Source: CAIWHR01 sp963726775
GTDB lineage: Bacteria > Pseudomonadota > Gammaproteobacteria > Burkholderiales > Casimicrobiaceae
Direction: 5' to 3'
Assembly (NCBI GenBank): GCA_963726775.1
Contig: CAVSDL010000001.1
Location: 372,001-436,000 of the forward strand
Length of the DNA: 64,000 nucleotides
Shown: in pieces, positions 37,008 through 47,163 of the stretch
Layout: every line of letters begins with the position of its first letter
Numbering within the stretch: position 1 is the first letter of the stretch
Translations under genes and position numbers: made by a program
Notes under the pieces: generated by a model
Told to the model about the DNA's origin: nothing
Databases searched by the model: none
Seen by the model: the letters and a program-made list of their open reading frames with translations, nothing else

Positions 37008-40000
37008 CTACATCGCCAGCGCCAGCATCTCCCGCAGATTCTTCAGCAGCTCCTCTTCCTGGTACGGCTTGCCGAGGTAGAGGTCGACACCCAGCTCCTT
37101 GGCGCGATTGCGATGCTTTTCCGCGGTTCGCGAAGTGATCATGATGATCGGAATGTGCGCATGCTTCGGGTCGCGTTTCAGCGTCTTTGCGAACTCGAAG
37201 CCGTCCATCCGCGGCATTTCGATGTCGAGCAGGATGACGTCGGGCGTGCGGTCGGTGATCACTTGGAGCCCGTCGACGCCGTCCTTCGCGGTAACGACGG
37301 CAAAGCCCTCGCGCGTCAACATGCGGCTCGTGATCTTGCGCACCGTCAGCGAGTCGTCGACGATCATCACCAGCGGCGGGCCGGCGGTCGCGGCAGGAGA
37401 ACCCATCTTCGGCACCTGCGGTGCGAGCTGTTCGGCGTTCGGGTCAAAAACCGGGACGTCGGCCCGTTGCGCGAGCTGAACCGGGTTGATGATCAGGACG
37501 ATTTCTCCTGTTCCCAGTACCGTGGCGCCGGCAATTCCGGACACCCGGGCGAGTTGCGGCCCGATGTTCTTGACCACGACTTCCTGGTGGCCGATCATTT
37601 CGTCGACGTGCACTGCCGCAAGGCTCTGCCCGGCGCGCAACAGCAACACAGCGTTGTAGCGGCCGGTTTCGGGACTGTAATGAAGGTCGCCGAGAAGGCG
37701 GGGCAAGTAGTGGAACGGGTAGCTCCGGCCCTGCCACTCGACGCGGCGCTGCACGTAGAGACTGACCAGCGCCTCCGCCTTCACCTGCTGCACCTGCTCG
37801 ACCATCGGGGCGGGCAGCGCCCACAGCCGTCCACCCGCTCGGACCAGCACCGCCTGGGCTACCGCAAGCGTAAGCGGCAGGTAGACGAGGAATGCCGATC
37901 CCGCACCGGGTTGCGTCGTCACTTCGACGCGACCGCCCAGCGCCGCGATCTCGGCGCGCACGACGTCCATGCCGATGCCGCGTCCCGACACCTGGGTGAC
38001 TTTGGCCGCCGTCGAGAAGCCCGGCTGGAAAATGCATTCGATGAGCTGGGCGGTCGTCGGCTGCGCATCGGCGGCAATCCTGCCCTGGGCAACCGCTTTG
38101 GCGCGGATATGCTCGAGATTCAATCCGCTGCCGTCGTCGGTCAATTCAATTGCGATTTCGTTGCCGACCTGCCTCACCGTCAGCGCGATCTCGCCGGTCT
38201 CGGGCTTGCCGGCCTGCGCGCGCACGCTGCGCGCCTCGATGCCGTGGTCGAGCGCATTGCGCAGCAGATGTTCGAGCGGCCCGGCGAGCTTCTCCAGCAC
38301 CGATCGGTCGAGCTCGGTCTTTCCGCCACGGATCTCGAGATTGGCGCGCTTGTCGAGTTCCTTGGCCGTCGTGCGCAGGATCCTGTAGAGCCGCTCGGAA
38401 AGGCTCCCGAACGGCACGGTCCGGATTGAGAACAGCTGCTGTTGAACGTCCCGCGACAGCCGTGTCTGCGCGACCAGCGCTGCATCGGCGTCGTCGAGGT
38501 TCTTCAGCAGCGACTGCTGCACTGTCGAGACGTCGTTGACGCCCTCCGCGAGCGAGCGCGTCAACTCCTGGAAACGCGTATAGCGGTCGAACTCGAGCGG
38601 GTCGAACCCCTCGGCGGCTTCGCCCACCTGCGACATCCGCGACTGGATCTGCGACTCGCCCTGGATTTCGATCTCGCGCACCTGGGTGCGGAGTCGGATC
38701 ACGCTGCCCGTGAGCTCGAGAAGATTGGATTTCAGGGACCGGAGTTCGCCTTCGATGCGCGAACGGGCAATTGCCACCTCGCCGGCTTCGTTCACGAGCC
38801 GGTCGATCATATCCGCACGCACTCTGAGGTGCGCTCGCTGGCCGGACTCGGCTTCGATGTCCGGCGCAGCTGCGGACGCTGGCGCGGACGTCGGTACGGT
38901 CGCGGGCACATAAGTGTGCACGGCCGGCGTCAGAGGGACGACGATCGGCTTCGCGGCGACCGGCGGGCTCACGGACGGCGCGGGAACATCCGGTGTCGCG
39001 ACGGCCTCGGATTCCGGTGCGGCTCGTTCGCGTTCGGCCGCTGCCGCCGACTGTGCTGCGGCGACCCATGGCAGCAGCACATTGGTCCGACCCTCGCGGA
39101 GCGCTTCGAACACGTACGCGATCTGATCGAAGTCGTCGTCCAGCGCATCGAACAGCGCGGATGTCTCAGCCACAGGCACGTTGCCGATTTCGAGACGCGA
39201 TTCCATCCGGTGCGTGAGCTCGCCCAGGCGCATCGCTCCGGCCATCCGCGCGCTTCCCTTGAAAGTGTGCAAGGTCCGTCGCAGCTGGCTGAGGGCTTCG
39301 GCGTCGGACGGACGGCGCCTCCATGCCCGCAGCTGTTCGCCGGTCTGGGGAAAGAGCTCACCGGCTTCCTCGAGGAAGATCGGGAGGACATCCTGGTCCA
39401 GCTCGTCGCGGACATCGGCGAGCGGATCCTCGGCTGGCGCGGGAATGACGATATCGGGTTCACGCGTCACGGCGAGCACGGGCACCGGCCGCGCGTCGCC
39501 GTGCTCGTCGTGCGCGTCGCCGTGCTCGTCGTGCGCGGCATCGTGCTCCGCCTGCGCCTCGGCGTCGGCGGGGGTGGGCTCCGCCGTCGATTCCTGCCGC
39601 AGCATCTCGAGTTCGCGCTGGATCTCGCCGGCTTCGGTGATATCTGCGGGCGTGAAGCCGGTGCGTGCCTTGACCCGACCGACGAGCGCGCCCAGCCCCT
39701 CGACCGCGCGCGCGAGCACCAGCTGAGCAGCGCTACGGGGTGGCGACAGCTGTTGCAGGCCGAGCAAGCACTGCTCGAGCGCCTTCGCGGTCGTCGCGAC
39801 CACCGGAAAGCCGCCGGTCCGGTGAATCCCGCACAGCGTATGGCTCGCTCGCACCATCGCCGGCGACGGCTTCTGATTCGAGTCGAACTGGAGCACCTCG
39901 AGCTCGTAGGCAAGCGTCGCGAGATGTTGATCGGCCTCGTCGACGAGGATGCCGAAAAGGACCGCGGACAACGTAACATCGCCGACCGTGATCTCTTCCG

Positions 40001-42902
40001 GCTCCCCGGGCGCATGCGTTGTTTCCGCGAGCGGCGTCGGGAAGGGGACCGGGGCTTCTGCGACCGGCGCCTCCACCTCGCGGTTCTCCGCAACCTGCGG
40101 CGCCGCAAGCGACGGCGATTCCGGTAGCGGCGGCTCCAAGACGGGCAGCTCCGCATTCGTGTCGTCGACAATCGGCGGCTCCGCAATCGACAGCTGCGCG
40201 ATCGGAAATTTCGCGATCGGCACCCCGGCAACGGGTTCATCAAGCCTTGCGTTGACGCTGCCCGCAGGAATTTCGATTTCCTCTTCGGCAAGCGGCGTCA
40301 CCAGCGGCGCTTCTCCGGCGTGCACGCTGCCCAGCTCGGCAAGCTCGATGACCTCCGGCACGGCCAGTGGCAGGGCAGCGGAAGGGTCGTGCGCGGGGCC
40401 CGCAACTCGTGCGGCTTCCCCGGGCACGGGCGCGGGTGGCGTCGGCGTCAGCACGGATGCCCGTCCCGCGGGAAGCTCCGACTCCACGGCGGCAATCGCG
40501 CCGTGGAGCTCGGCGGGATCCGCGACGACGCGACCCGTAGCGGAGAGCAGCGCCACCCACTGCCGGAAATTACGTTCCGCAACGTCGATCATGGCCAGCA
40601 CGGCCGGCGTAACGACCCGGTCTTCCTCGAGCAGGCGGTTGTTGACCTTCTCGACCTCGAATGCGATCTCGCCCAGCTGGTTGAGGCCGACCATCCGGCC
40701 ACTGCCTTTCAGCGTATGAAACTGGCGCCGCACCGTGCGCAGCGCTTCGCGGTCGCCGTGATTCTCCTCGAGCGTCCGGCGATTCGCGGCGATCGTGTCG
40801 AGCACCTCTTCGGCTTCGGTCAGGTAGATCTCGAGCAGCTCGGCATCGAGCGCCGTCGCGTCGGTGTCGAGCAGCCGCTGCGTTTCCTCGGAAATTGCCG
40901 GCGCCGGCGCCGCGCCGCCGCTGTCGGTGATGGCGGTGACCGCGGCAGCCAGCGATACCGTGCCGCCCGCATCAAACTCGCCGAGCGCCGCGACAGCCTG
41001 CGCCACGAGCTCCCCGTCGCCGATCAACTCGGCGTCGTCGCGCAATGACTCGAGCTTCGTGCGCAAGGACTCGCGCGCCGTTTCATCCGCCGGCGCGCGG
41101 TGCACCTCGGCGATCAATCCCGGCAGCGCGTTGCGCAATTCCTCGACAGCGGCCTCGACCGTATCGCCTCGGTCGACGTCCACGGACTTTGTCGCATGAC
41201 CGAGTCGCTGAGCGAGGAGAGGCGCGATCAGGCGATCGCGTTCGGGGCGTTGCTGTTCGACCGCCTCGATGTAGAAGCCCAGGCCGGACAGCGCCTCGGC
41301 GAGGAGTTCCAGATCCTCGATGGACACTTCCGTTTCCGCGTTCGCGTACGTGTCGATCTGCTCCTGGCAGAGACCGAGCAGGCGCTCCGCGTCCGCGAGG
41401 CCGAGGATCTTGAGCGCGCCGCGGATCTGCTGGCTGTCCTTGCCCAGAGTCGCAAGTTCGCCGCGTTTGGCGTTGTCGCGGAAGAACGCGTCGAGCACTT
41501 GCTCCATGTGGCGCAGGTTGGCCTGGATCTCGCGGCCCACCTGCGCGAGCAGCAACCGCTCCTGGGCGCGCTTCGACATCTCGTCGAGCAGCGGCGCGCT
41601 TGTCACGCCGGTCACCGGACGCGACGATCTGGCGGCGTCGATTCGCGCCAGCATCGCCTCGACCTGTTTCGGGAAATCCGGCGACAATCCGGCGTAATTC
41701 TCGAGCGCGCTCTCCGCCAGCAGCATCCCGGTCGCATATTCCATCGCCAGCGGCTCGGGAACGGCGTGCGGCATCTTGTTCAGTCGCTCGATCAGCGACG
41801 CCGTGAGCTTCATCAGCGCGCCGTTGCCGACTTCGGCGACATGCTTGTGCACGCCTGCGAGCATCTGCTTCAGTTTGGGCAGGTTCTCGGCGCGGCCCGA
41901 AGTGAATTTCAGCCACGCGTCCTTCGCCGTGGACAGCTGGTCGCGCGCTTCGCGGAGGTGCGGCTGGATGCGCACGAGATCGGCATTGAGCACCTCTGCC
42001 GACGGGATCAATCCCGACAGCCGGAATCCCTTCTGCACCGCCTGCACCGAAGGCGCGACAGGGGCGCTGATCGCAATGTAGTAGAGCACTTCGCGCCGCA
42101 GCCGGTCCGCGACCTTTGCCGAGCCTTCGACGACGCGGCGGATCTGCAGGTCGATGCGCGCGGTGAGCTGCTTGACGCCGAATCCCGACTCGAGCCCGCG
42201 GTCGACCAGCGCTTCGAGCAATGCGCCGACGGTCCACCAGAAAGCCCGCAGGTTCGGCTGCGTGGTCGCGCTTTCGATGCCCGCGACCGCGTCGCGCATG
42301 GATCGGACACCGTCATCGTCGCCGCGCAACCATGACAGGAGGCCACGCTGATAGATTCGGCGCTGCTTCACCATGTAGGACGGAAGCCTGCCCGGCGCGA
42401 TCACCTGCGGCGGCCCGAGTTTCGGCGCGCGCGGCGCCAGATCGGGGTAGAAAAGGTCGGTCGGCGAAGCGGCCTTCACGCCGCGCGTGCTCTGCATCGC
42501 CTCGTATTCGGGGAAGAGCTTGAGGGGCACCGGCGCGGCGCCCTTGACCAGCTCATCGAGAAATATCCGCAGCTTCTTGCAAGCGCGCTCGACCGCGTCG
42601 CACGCGGTCTGCGCGTCCTGCGCCGGGAGACCTTCGACGCGCGCGAGCTGGCGCTCGATTTCGTCGGTGAAAGCGGTGACGGCGTCGAGGCCCACCATCT
42701 GAATGGCGCCAGCCGCCTGGTGTACATGCGTCCGCGCGTGTTTGAGCGCCGCCAGATCCTTTTCGGTCGCGTTATAGGCAGCGAGCGCCTCCAGACCCAG
42801 CGTCAGGGCCTGATCGATCTCACCCTGCACCCACGAAAGCGGGCCCAGGTCAAATTCAGATGCGGTGTCGATCGCCACTCGAGTCTCGTTTTCTGCGTTC
42901 AA
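37008..42902 (-). CDS. pilL: ChpA/PilL hybrid chemosensory histidine kinase
   Basis: 1964 residues. CheA-like kinase of the Pil-Chp system for twitching motility. Hpt-like units: residue 61 (HQAAGAIQMVGL), about 491 (QQIRGALKILGL, phospho-His replaced by Q), about 729 (FHTLKGSGRMVGL), about 1020 (SHTLCGIHRTGG) and about 1212 (LHTFKGSARMAG). A Glu/Pro-rich linker follows the third unit. The kinase core has LLRNALDHGIE (near 1549), DDGSGL (near 1590) and GRGIGMDVV, then a CheW-like domain, then a receiver (VDDSLTVRK near 1850, phospho-Asp in LLDIEMPRMDG near 1894). Last gene of the operon, 78 bases after pilJ. Confidence 0.93.
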   Translation of the reverse strand: MNAENETRVAIDTASEFDLGPLSWVQGEIDQALTLGLEALAAYNATEKDLAALKHARTHVHQAAGAIQMVGLDAVTAFTDEIERQLARVEGLPAQDAQTACDAVERACKKLRIFLDELVKGAAPVPLKLFPEYEAMQSTRGVKAASPTDLFYPDLAPRAPKLGPPQVIAPGRLPSYMVKQRRIYQRGLLSWLRGDDDGVRSMRDAVAGIESATTQPNLRAFWWTVGALLEALVDRGLESGFGVKQLTARIDLQIRRVVEGSAKVADRLRREVLYYIAISAPVAPSVQAVQKGFRLSGLIPSAEVLNADLVRIQPHLREARDQLSTAKDAWLKFTSGRAENLPKLKQMLAGVHKHVAEVGNGALMKLTASLIERLNKMPHAVPEPLAMEYATGMLLAESALENYAGLSPDFPKQVEAMLARIDAARSSRPVTGVTSAPLLDEMSKRAQERLLLAQVGREIQANLRHMEQVLDAFFRDNAKRGELATLGKDSQQIRGALKILGLADAERLLGLCQEQIDTYANAETEVSIEDLELLAEALSGLGFYIEAVEQQRPERDRLIAPLLAQRLGHATKSVDVDRGDTVEAAVEELRNALPGLIAEVHRAPADETARESLRTKLESLRDDAELIGDGELVAQAVAALGEFDAGGTVSLAAAVTAITDSGGAAPAPAISEETQRLLDTDATALDAELLEIYLTEAEEVLDTIAANRRTLEENHGDREALRTVRRQFHTLKGSGRMVGLNQLGEIAFEVEKVNNRLLEEDRVVTPAVLAMIDVAERNFRQWVALLSATGRVVADPAELHGAIAAVESELPAGRASVLTPTPPAPVPGEAARVAGPAHDPSAALPLAVPEVIELAELGSVHAGEAPLVTPLAEEEIEIPAGSVNARLDEPVAGVPIAKFPIAQLSIAEPPIVDDTNAELPVLEPPLPESPSLAAPQVAENREVEAPVAEAPVPFPTPLAETTHAPGEPEEITVGDVTLSAVLFGILVDEADQHLATLAYELEVLQFDSNQKPSPAMVRASHTLCGIHRTGGFPVVATTAKALEQCLLGLQQLSPPRSAAQLVLARAVEGLGALVGRVKARTGFTPADITEAGEIQRELEMLRQESTAEPTPADAEAQAEHDAAHDEHGDAHDEHGDARPVPVLAVTREPDIVIPAPAEDPLADVRDELDQDVLPIFLEEAGELFPQTGEQLRAWRRRPSDAEALSQLRRTLHTFKGSARMAGAMRLGELTHRMESRLEIGNVPVAETSALFDALDDDFDQIAYVFEALREGRTNVLLPWVAAAQSAAAAERERAAPESEAVATPDVPAPSVSPPVAAKPIVVPLTPAVHTYVPATVPTSAPASAAAPDIEAESGQRAHLRVRADMIDRLVNEAGEVAIARSRIEGELRSLKSNLLELTGSVIRLRTQVREIEIQGESQIQSRMSQVGEAAEGFDPLEFDRYTRFQELTRSLAEGVNDVSTVQQSLLKNLDDADAALVAQTRLSRDVQQQLFSIRTVPFGSLSERLYRILRTTAKELDKRANLEIRGGKTELDRSVLEKLAGPLEHLLRNALDHGIEARSVRAQAGKPETGEIALTVRQVGNEIAIELTDDGSGLNLEHIRAKAVAQGRIAADAQPTTAQLIECIFQPGFSTAAKVTQVSGRGIGMDVVRAEIAALGGRVEVTTQPGAGSAFLVYLPLTLAVAQAVLVRAGGRLWALPAPMVEQVQQVKAEALVSLYVQRRVEWQGRSYPFHYLPRLLGDLHYSPETGRYNAVLLLRAGQSLAAVHVDEMIGHQEVVVKNIGPQLARVSGIAGATVLGTGEIVLIINPVQLAQRADVPVFDPNAEQLAPQVPKMGSPAATAGPPLVMIVDDSLTVRKITSRMLTREGFAVVTAKDGVDGLQVITDRTPDVILLDIEMPRMDGFEFAKTLKRDPKHAHIPIIMITSRTAEKHRNRAKELGVDLYLGKPYQEEELLKNLREMLALAM

Positions 42903-42980
42903 ACCCTCAGAGCAAGAACCGCGCCCACACGGGGATTCGGCCGGGATTCCGCAGGGTATGCTCCGGCGCGAATGCCGGCG

Positions 42981-45179
42981 TCAGACCTTGAAACCCGCCA
43001 CGGAACTGCGAAGTTCGGCCGCCAGCTTCGTCAGCTGGCCGATCGACACATTCGTCTGCTTCGTGCCTTCGGTCGTCTCTTCGGTGATCTTCAGGATCCC
43101 CTGCATGCCGCGAGTGACGTCGGAAACCGACGTCGACTGCTTCTGCGTCTGCGCCGAGATACCGCCGATCAATTCGGCGAGTTCACGCGACACCTTGCGG
43201 ATCTCCTCGAGCGCCTGGCCGGCGGCATCGGAGAGCTTGGTCCCTTCGACCACGCCGACGGTCGACTTTTCCATGGCGGCCACCGCATCCTGTGTATCGG
43301 CCTGAATGGTCTTCACGATGGCTTCGATCTGCTTCGTTGCCTCGCCGGATCGCTCGGCGAGCCGCTGCACTTCCTCGGCCACGACCGTAAACCCGCGCCC
43401 GGCTTCGCCCGCGGAAGCCGCCTGGATGGCCGCGTTAAGCGCCAGCACGTTGGTCTGTTCGGTGATGTCCGAGATCAGCTCCACGATTTCACCGATCTCG
43501 AGCGAGGATTCGCCGAGACGCTTGATCCGTTTGGAGGTGTCCTGTATCTGCGTCCGTATTTCATTCATGCCGGCGATCTGGTTCTGCACCGCCTGGCCGC
43601 CTTTTTCGGCGGCGGTCAGAGACTGCTGGGCGACGCGCGCCGACTGCGCGGCGCTTTGCGACACTTCGTTGATCGAATGCGCCATCTGCAGCACCGAGGA
43701 CGAGGCCTGCTGGATCTCCTTGTTCTGCCTCTGCGACGCCTCGTAGAGACGATTCGAGATCGCCTGCGCGTCCTGCGTCGCCTTCGCCACCTGGTCGGTC
43801 GCCGAATTGATTCCACGCACCAGCGTGCGCAGTTCCTCGATCGTGAAATTGATCGAATCCGCAATCGCGCCCGTCACATCCTCCGTCACCGAAGCCTGAA
43901 CCGTCAGGTCGCCGTCGGCGAGATTTCCCATTTCGTTCAGCAGCCGGAGGATGGCCTCCTGGTTCCGCTTGTTCTCGCCCTCGCTGTCGAACGCGCGGAC
44001 GCGCGCGTCGTCGAGAAACACCTTGCCGAGCAGCACCAGGGCGCCCAACGCCAGCAAGATGAACACGACAGCCACGATCAGCGGCGTGCGCGACTTGCCG
44101 ACGCCTTCGAAATGCTCGGCGAGCTTGGTCGTGTCGCCGAGCAGCGCCTCGGATTCGTTGTTGATGCCGCGGGCAGCCTGCTTTGCCGCGACCAGCCGAT
44201 TCATGTTCTGCAGAATCGCTCCGACGCCCGCGTCGTACGCCGCGAAGCGCTTCTGCAGCTCGAGCAGCGTCGCGCGGGCATCCTCGCTGCGCACACCCGC
44301 CAAGCGCAGCGCATCGCCGCCCTTCAGGAGGCCGTTGAGTATGTCGCGAAAGGTGCCGACATCCTTGCCCAGCAGAAACGCTACCTCGGGATCGATATCC
44401 TCCGATGACGCGAGCGCGTTGGCGTTCTTCGCGATCCGTTGCGACAGCACGGCGAGCTGGTTCGTGTATTCGATTTCCCGCAACGTACCGCCACCCTGCC
44501 CTACCTGCTGCGCCGCCTGCTGCGCGAGTTCCAGGATGGCGTTGTTGCCCTGGTTGATATTTTCGAGTCCCTTGGACAGGGTCGTCAGGCTCTGCTGGTT
44601 GTCGAGTACGCGCCCGGCGCTGACGTCGACCTTGTCCCACCGCGCCCTGATGTCCTTCAGCAGATTGACGACCGTGTCGTCCTGAGACACGTCGAGGGAC
44701 ACGCCTTTGACCGTGCCGCCGTTCTGCAGGGCTTCGAGGTCGGTCTTGAAACGCTCGCGGCTGTCCTTCAGCTGGGCGAACGCCGACGCCTGGCCCTGCG
44801 ACGCGAGTGCCGTACCACGCGACAGGCGCTGCGAAAGCATCTGCATTTCAGTCGCCGTCGATCCGGCGGCCGCGCCCTGCGATGTCGTGCGGCCGTCGAT
44901 GTAAACCAGGAAAGCCGCGAAGACCAGACAGGTCACCATGACCACGCCCAGCACCTGGAACTGCTTGACGATCGGCAGATGCCCGACAAACGGCAGCTTG
45001 CGCGGCATCCTTATCTCGGACGTCGCCGAACGCAACTGCTCCATGATCGACACCGAGGCGAGCGGGTCGTATCCGGCCTGCGCCGGACGTACTTGCGTCG
45101 TCGGCATGTCGAGGTCGGCGGCGGGAGCCGGGGCTCGGTCGGTGCCGAACAGTCTCGGCAATTTCATGTTAAACGCCAT
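42981..45179 (-). CDS. pilJ: Methyl-accepting chemotaxis-like protein PilJ
   Basis: 732 residues. Inner-membrane chemoreceptor that feeds PilL. First membrane segment near residues 73-95 ([16 protein letters not shown]), a periplasmic all-helical PilJ domain with internal repeats, a second membrane segment near 360-385 ([17 protein letters not shown]), a HAMP-like linker, and a long cytoplasmic signalling coiled coil with the hairpin tip [18 protein letters not shown]. The N-terminal 60 cytoplasmic residues precede the first membrane segment, as in PilJ. It follows pilI after 165 bases. Confidence 0.95.
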   Translation of the reverse strand: MAFNMKLPRLFGTDRAPAPAADLDMPTTQVRPAQAGYDPLASVSIMEQLRSATSEIRMPRKLPFVGHLPIVKQFQVLGVVMVTCLVFAAFLVYIDGRTTSQGAAAGSTATEMQMLSQRLSRGTALASQGQASAFAQLKDSRERFKTDLEALQNGGTVKGVSLDVSQDDTVVNLLKDIRARWDKVDVSAGRVLDNQQSLTTLSKGLENINQGNNAILELAQQAAQQVGQGGGTLREIEYTNQLAVLSQRIAKNANALASSEDIDPEVAFLLGKDVGTFRDILNGLLKGGDALRLAGVRSEDARATLLELQKRFAAYDAGVGAILQNMNRLVAAKQAARGINNESEALLGDTTKLAEHFEGVGKSRTPLIVAVVFILLALGALVLLGKVFLDDARVRAFDSEGENKRNQEAILRLLNEMGNLADGDLTVQASVTEDVTGAIADSINFTIEELRTLVRGINSATDQVAKATQDAQAISNRLYEASQRQNKEIQQASSSVLQMAHSINEVSQSAAQSARVAQQSLTAAEKGGQAVQNQIAGMNEIRTQIQDTSKRIKRLGESSLEIGEIVELISDITEQTNVLALNAAIQAASAGEAGRGFTVVAEEVQRLAERSGEATKQIEAIVKTIQADTQDAVAAMEKSTVGVVEGTKLSDAAGQALEEIRKVSRELAELIGGISAQTQKQSTSVSDVTRGMQGILKITEETTEGTKQTNVSIGQLTKLAAELRSSVAGFKV

Positions 45180-45272
45180 GTTTCCTCCACGCGACGCGTT
45201 CGCACGCGCCGATCAATGCGAACGATGCGGTTGCGGTCCCCTCTCCGGGGGCCGGCGATTGATTACCGCGGA

Positions 45273-45291
45273 GCGGGCGCCACGCGCCCGC
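45273..45291. other. GC-rich hairpin between pilI and pilJ
   Basis: GCGGGCGC-CAC-GCGCCCGC, a perfect 8-bp stem in the 165-base gap inside the pil operon. No T-run follows on either strand, so it is not a terminator; it may stabilise or process the pil mRNA so that upstream and downstream genes differ in dose. Confidence 0.45.
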
Positions 45292-45344
45292 CAGATTGAC
45301 CACGAAAGCAGGCACGGCACCGGTGATTTCGCGGCGTCGCGACA

Positions 45345-45869
45345 CTAGAGACCGACCCGCAAGAACTTCGGATCCTGGGAGAGGCGTGCGAGATCGATCT
45401 CCTGCCACGCGCCTCCGTCGGCGTCCATCCACCGCTGGCCATACCAGCCCGGCGCGTTCGTCGGCGGCGATGCCGGCGCCAGTTCCGCAAGGTTGCGCAA
45501 GCCCAGCACGCGCTGGACGACAATGCCCGCCTTGAGGTCGCCGACGCGCGGCCCGAAAAGCAAGAGCCGGCTCTGCCCGCCAGCACCCGGCACAACGTCA
45601 TGGCCCAGAAAGCCACCGAAATCGGCCACGCTGTAGAGGTTTCCGCGGATATTGGCGACGCCGAGAAACCACGGCTGCGTCAGCGGCACGGCTGCCACCA
45701 CGGGCATGGTAATCACCTCGCCGGCATCGGCAAGCCGGATCAGCCACTGCTCGCCTCCGGACGCCAGTCCAAGCCGCGACAATTCGACCTGCGCGGCCGT
45801 CTTGCTGGCAAGGCGGGCCGCGAGTTCCCTCTGGAAGGAGCGAAGGTCGAGTTTTGCGGCGCGTGCCAT
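45345..45869 (-). CDS. pilI: CheW-like adaptor PilI
   Basis: 174 residues. Couples PilJ receptors to the PilL kinase. CheW-fold features: QWLIRLADAGEVITMP, VPLTQPWFLGVANIRGNLYSVADFGGFL and VGDLKAGIVVQRVLGL. No catalytic motif is expected. 22 bases after pilH. Confidence 0.93.
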   Translation of the reverse strand: MARAAKLDLRSFQRELAARLASKTAAQVELSRLGLASGGEQWLIRLADAGEVITMPVVAAVPLTQPWFLGVANIRGNLYSVADFGGFLGHDVVPGAGGQSRLLLFGPRVGDLKAGIVVQRVLGLRNLAELAPASPPTNAPGWYGQRWMDADGGAWQEIDLARLSQDPKFLRVGL

Positions 45870-45891
45870 CGGGCGGGAAGTGGGTTCGCTA

Positions 45892-46257
45892 TCAGCCGAG
45901 CGCGTTGATCTTTGCGAGCAGCTCGTCGCGGTTCACGGGCTTCACGACGTAATCGCGGGCTCCCTGACGCATCCCCCAGATCTTGTCGGTCTCCTGGCTT
46001 TTCGACGTGCACAGGATGATCGGGATGTTGCGGGTGTCCGGGTCGCGGCTGATCGCGCGCGTCGCCTGGAAACCGTTGAGGCCGGGCATGACGACGTCCA
46101 TCAGGATAAGGTCGGGTCTGACCTGCCGCGCCTTCTGTATCGCGTCTTCGCCATTGTCGCTGGCGACGACCTCGTAGCCCGCCTTGGTCAGCATGTCGTT
46201 CAGCACATGCCTCTCGGTCGGCGAGTCGTCGACAATGAGTATCTTCTTGATCGCCAT
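45892..46257 (-). CDS. pilH: Response regulator PilH
   Basis: 121-residue single receiver domain. [20 protein letters not shown] holds the acidic pair, [14 protein letters not shown] the phospho-acceptor aspartate, and [15 protein letters not shown] the switch lysine. Works with PilG downstream of PilL to set pilus extension and retraction. Identity as PilH rests on gene order and the PTERHVL motif. Confidence 0.93.
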   Translation of the reverse strand: MAIKKILIVDDSPTERHVLNDMLTKAGYEVVASDNGEDAIQKARQVRPDLILMDVVMPGLNGFQATRAISRDPDTRNIPIILCTSKSQETDKIWGMRQGARDYVVKPVNRDELLAKINALG

Positions 46258-46321
46258 GATTCCTGCCCTGTTTCGAGCGTTCCCCGGCGGCGTCCGCGTA
46301 CGCGGAAGGCGCCGTCGCGTT

Positions 46322-46720
46322 CTATGCTGCCGCTGCGCGATTGACGTGCGAGGCCACGGCCTTCAGCAAACTTTCCTTCGTGAAAGGCTTGGTCAGGTAC
46401 TGGTCGGAACCCACCATCCGTCCTCGCGCGCGATCAAAAAGGCCGTCCTTGGACGACAGCATGACGACGGGAATGCTGTGGAACTTCGAATTCTTCTTGA
46501 TGAGCGCGCAGGTCTGGTAACCGTCGAGGCGCGGCATCATGATGTCGACGAAGATCAATTCGGGCTGGTGGTCGGCGATTTTCGCCAGCGCGTCGAAACC
46601 GTCCTCGGCCAGGATCACCGTGCAGCCGGCTTGCAGCAGGAAGATCTCGGCGCTGCGCCGAATGGTGTTCGAGTCGTCAATCACCATTACCTTGACGCCC
46701 GACAGCGTATTTTGCTCCAC
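46322..46720 (-). CDS. pilG: Response regulator PilG
   Basis: 132 residues. GVKVMVIDDSNTIRRSAEIFL, then IIFVDIMMPRLDGYQTCALIKKN-like sequence with the phospho-acceptor aspartate, then MLSSKDGLFDRARGRMVGSDQYLTKPF, all typical of PilG. The start is GTG at 46720 (VEQNTLSG), nine bases after a GGAG; known PilG proteins begin at the same place. First gene of pilGHIJL; pilK is absent. Confidence 0.93.
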   Translation of the reverse strand: MEQNTLSGVKVMVIDDSNTIRRSAEIFLLQAGCTVILAEDGFDALAKIADHQPELIFVDIMMPRLDGYQTCALIKKNSKFHSIPVVMLSSKDGLFDRARGRMVGSDQYLTKPFTKESLLKAVASHVNRAAAA

Positions 46721-47163
46721 CAGCGTATTCTCCGTTTCGCGCGCCCGTTCCGCGGGGCGCCCAATGTGCTTCGGAACGTTACCACGACAAGTTTGCCACG
46801 GCCTAAGCCAAGTTGCTAGAGCATAAACCTTGCCGGAATCGGCATCGGCGGACCGATCAGCCCAAATTGCAACACCGGAACAAGTTTTGCGGGCCGGGGG
46901 TGCCGTGGTACGGCATACCCTGCCTCGGAGCGTCGTGACCGCCGCCGACGTCAAGCCATCGGCCCGGCCATGTCCCGCGGTTTTCACCAGCACGGGCACG
47001 CTGCCCGCCGGCCGCGGGAAGGCCGGATCGCAGGCCCGCTGCGCGGGTGTCCGACGCGATCCGATGCATCCGGCTGCGGCCGAATGTCGCGCCCGGACCG
47101 CATCGACCGCCCCGGTCGCATTGCCAACCCGCAATGCCTGCCGGACCCCGCCAACAGCCACTG
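46721..47163. other. Gene-free region upstream of pilG
   Basis: 443 bases between the pilG start and the ilvA stop. It should hold the pil operon promoter, but I see no clear sigma70 or sigma54 site. A 15-bp palindrome TGCCGT-GGT-ACGGCA lies at 46901-46915 and could be an operator or hairpin. Other open frames here are GC artefacts. Confidence 0.5.
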
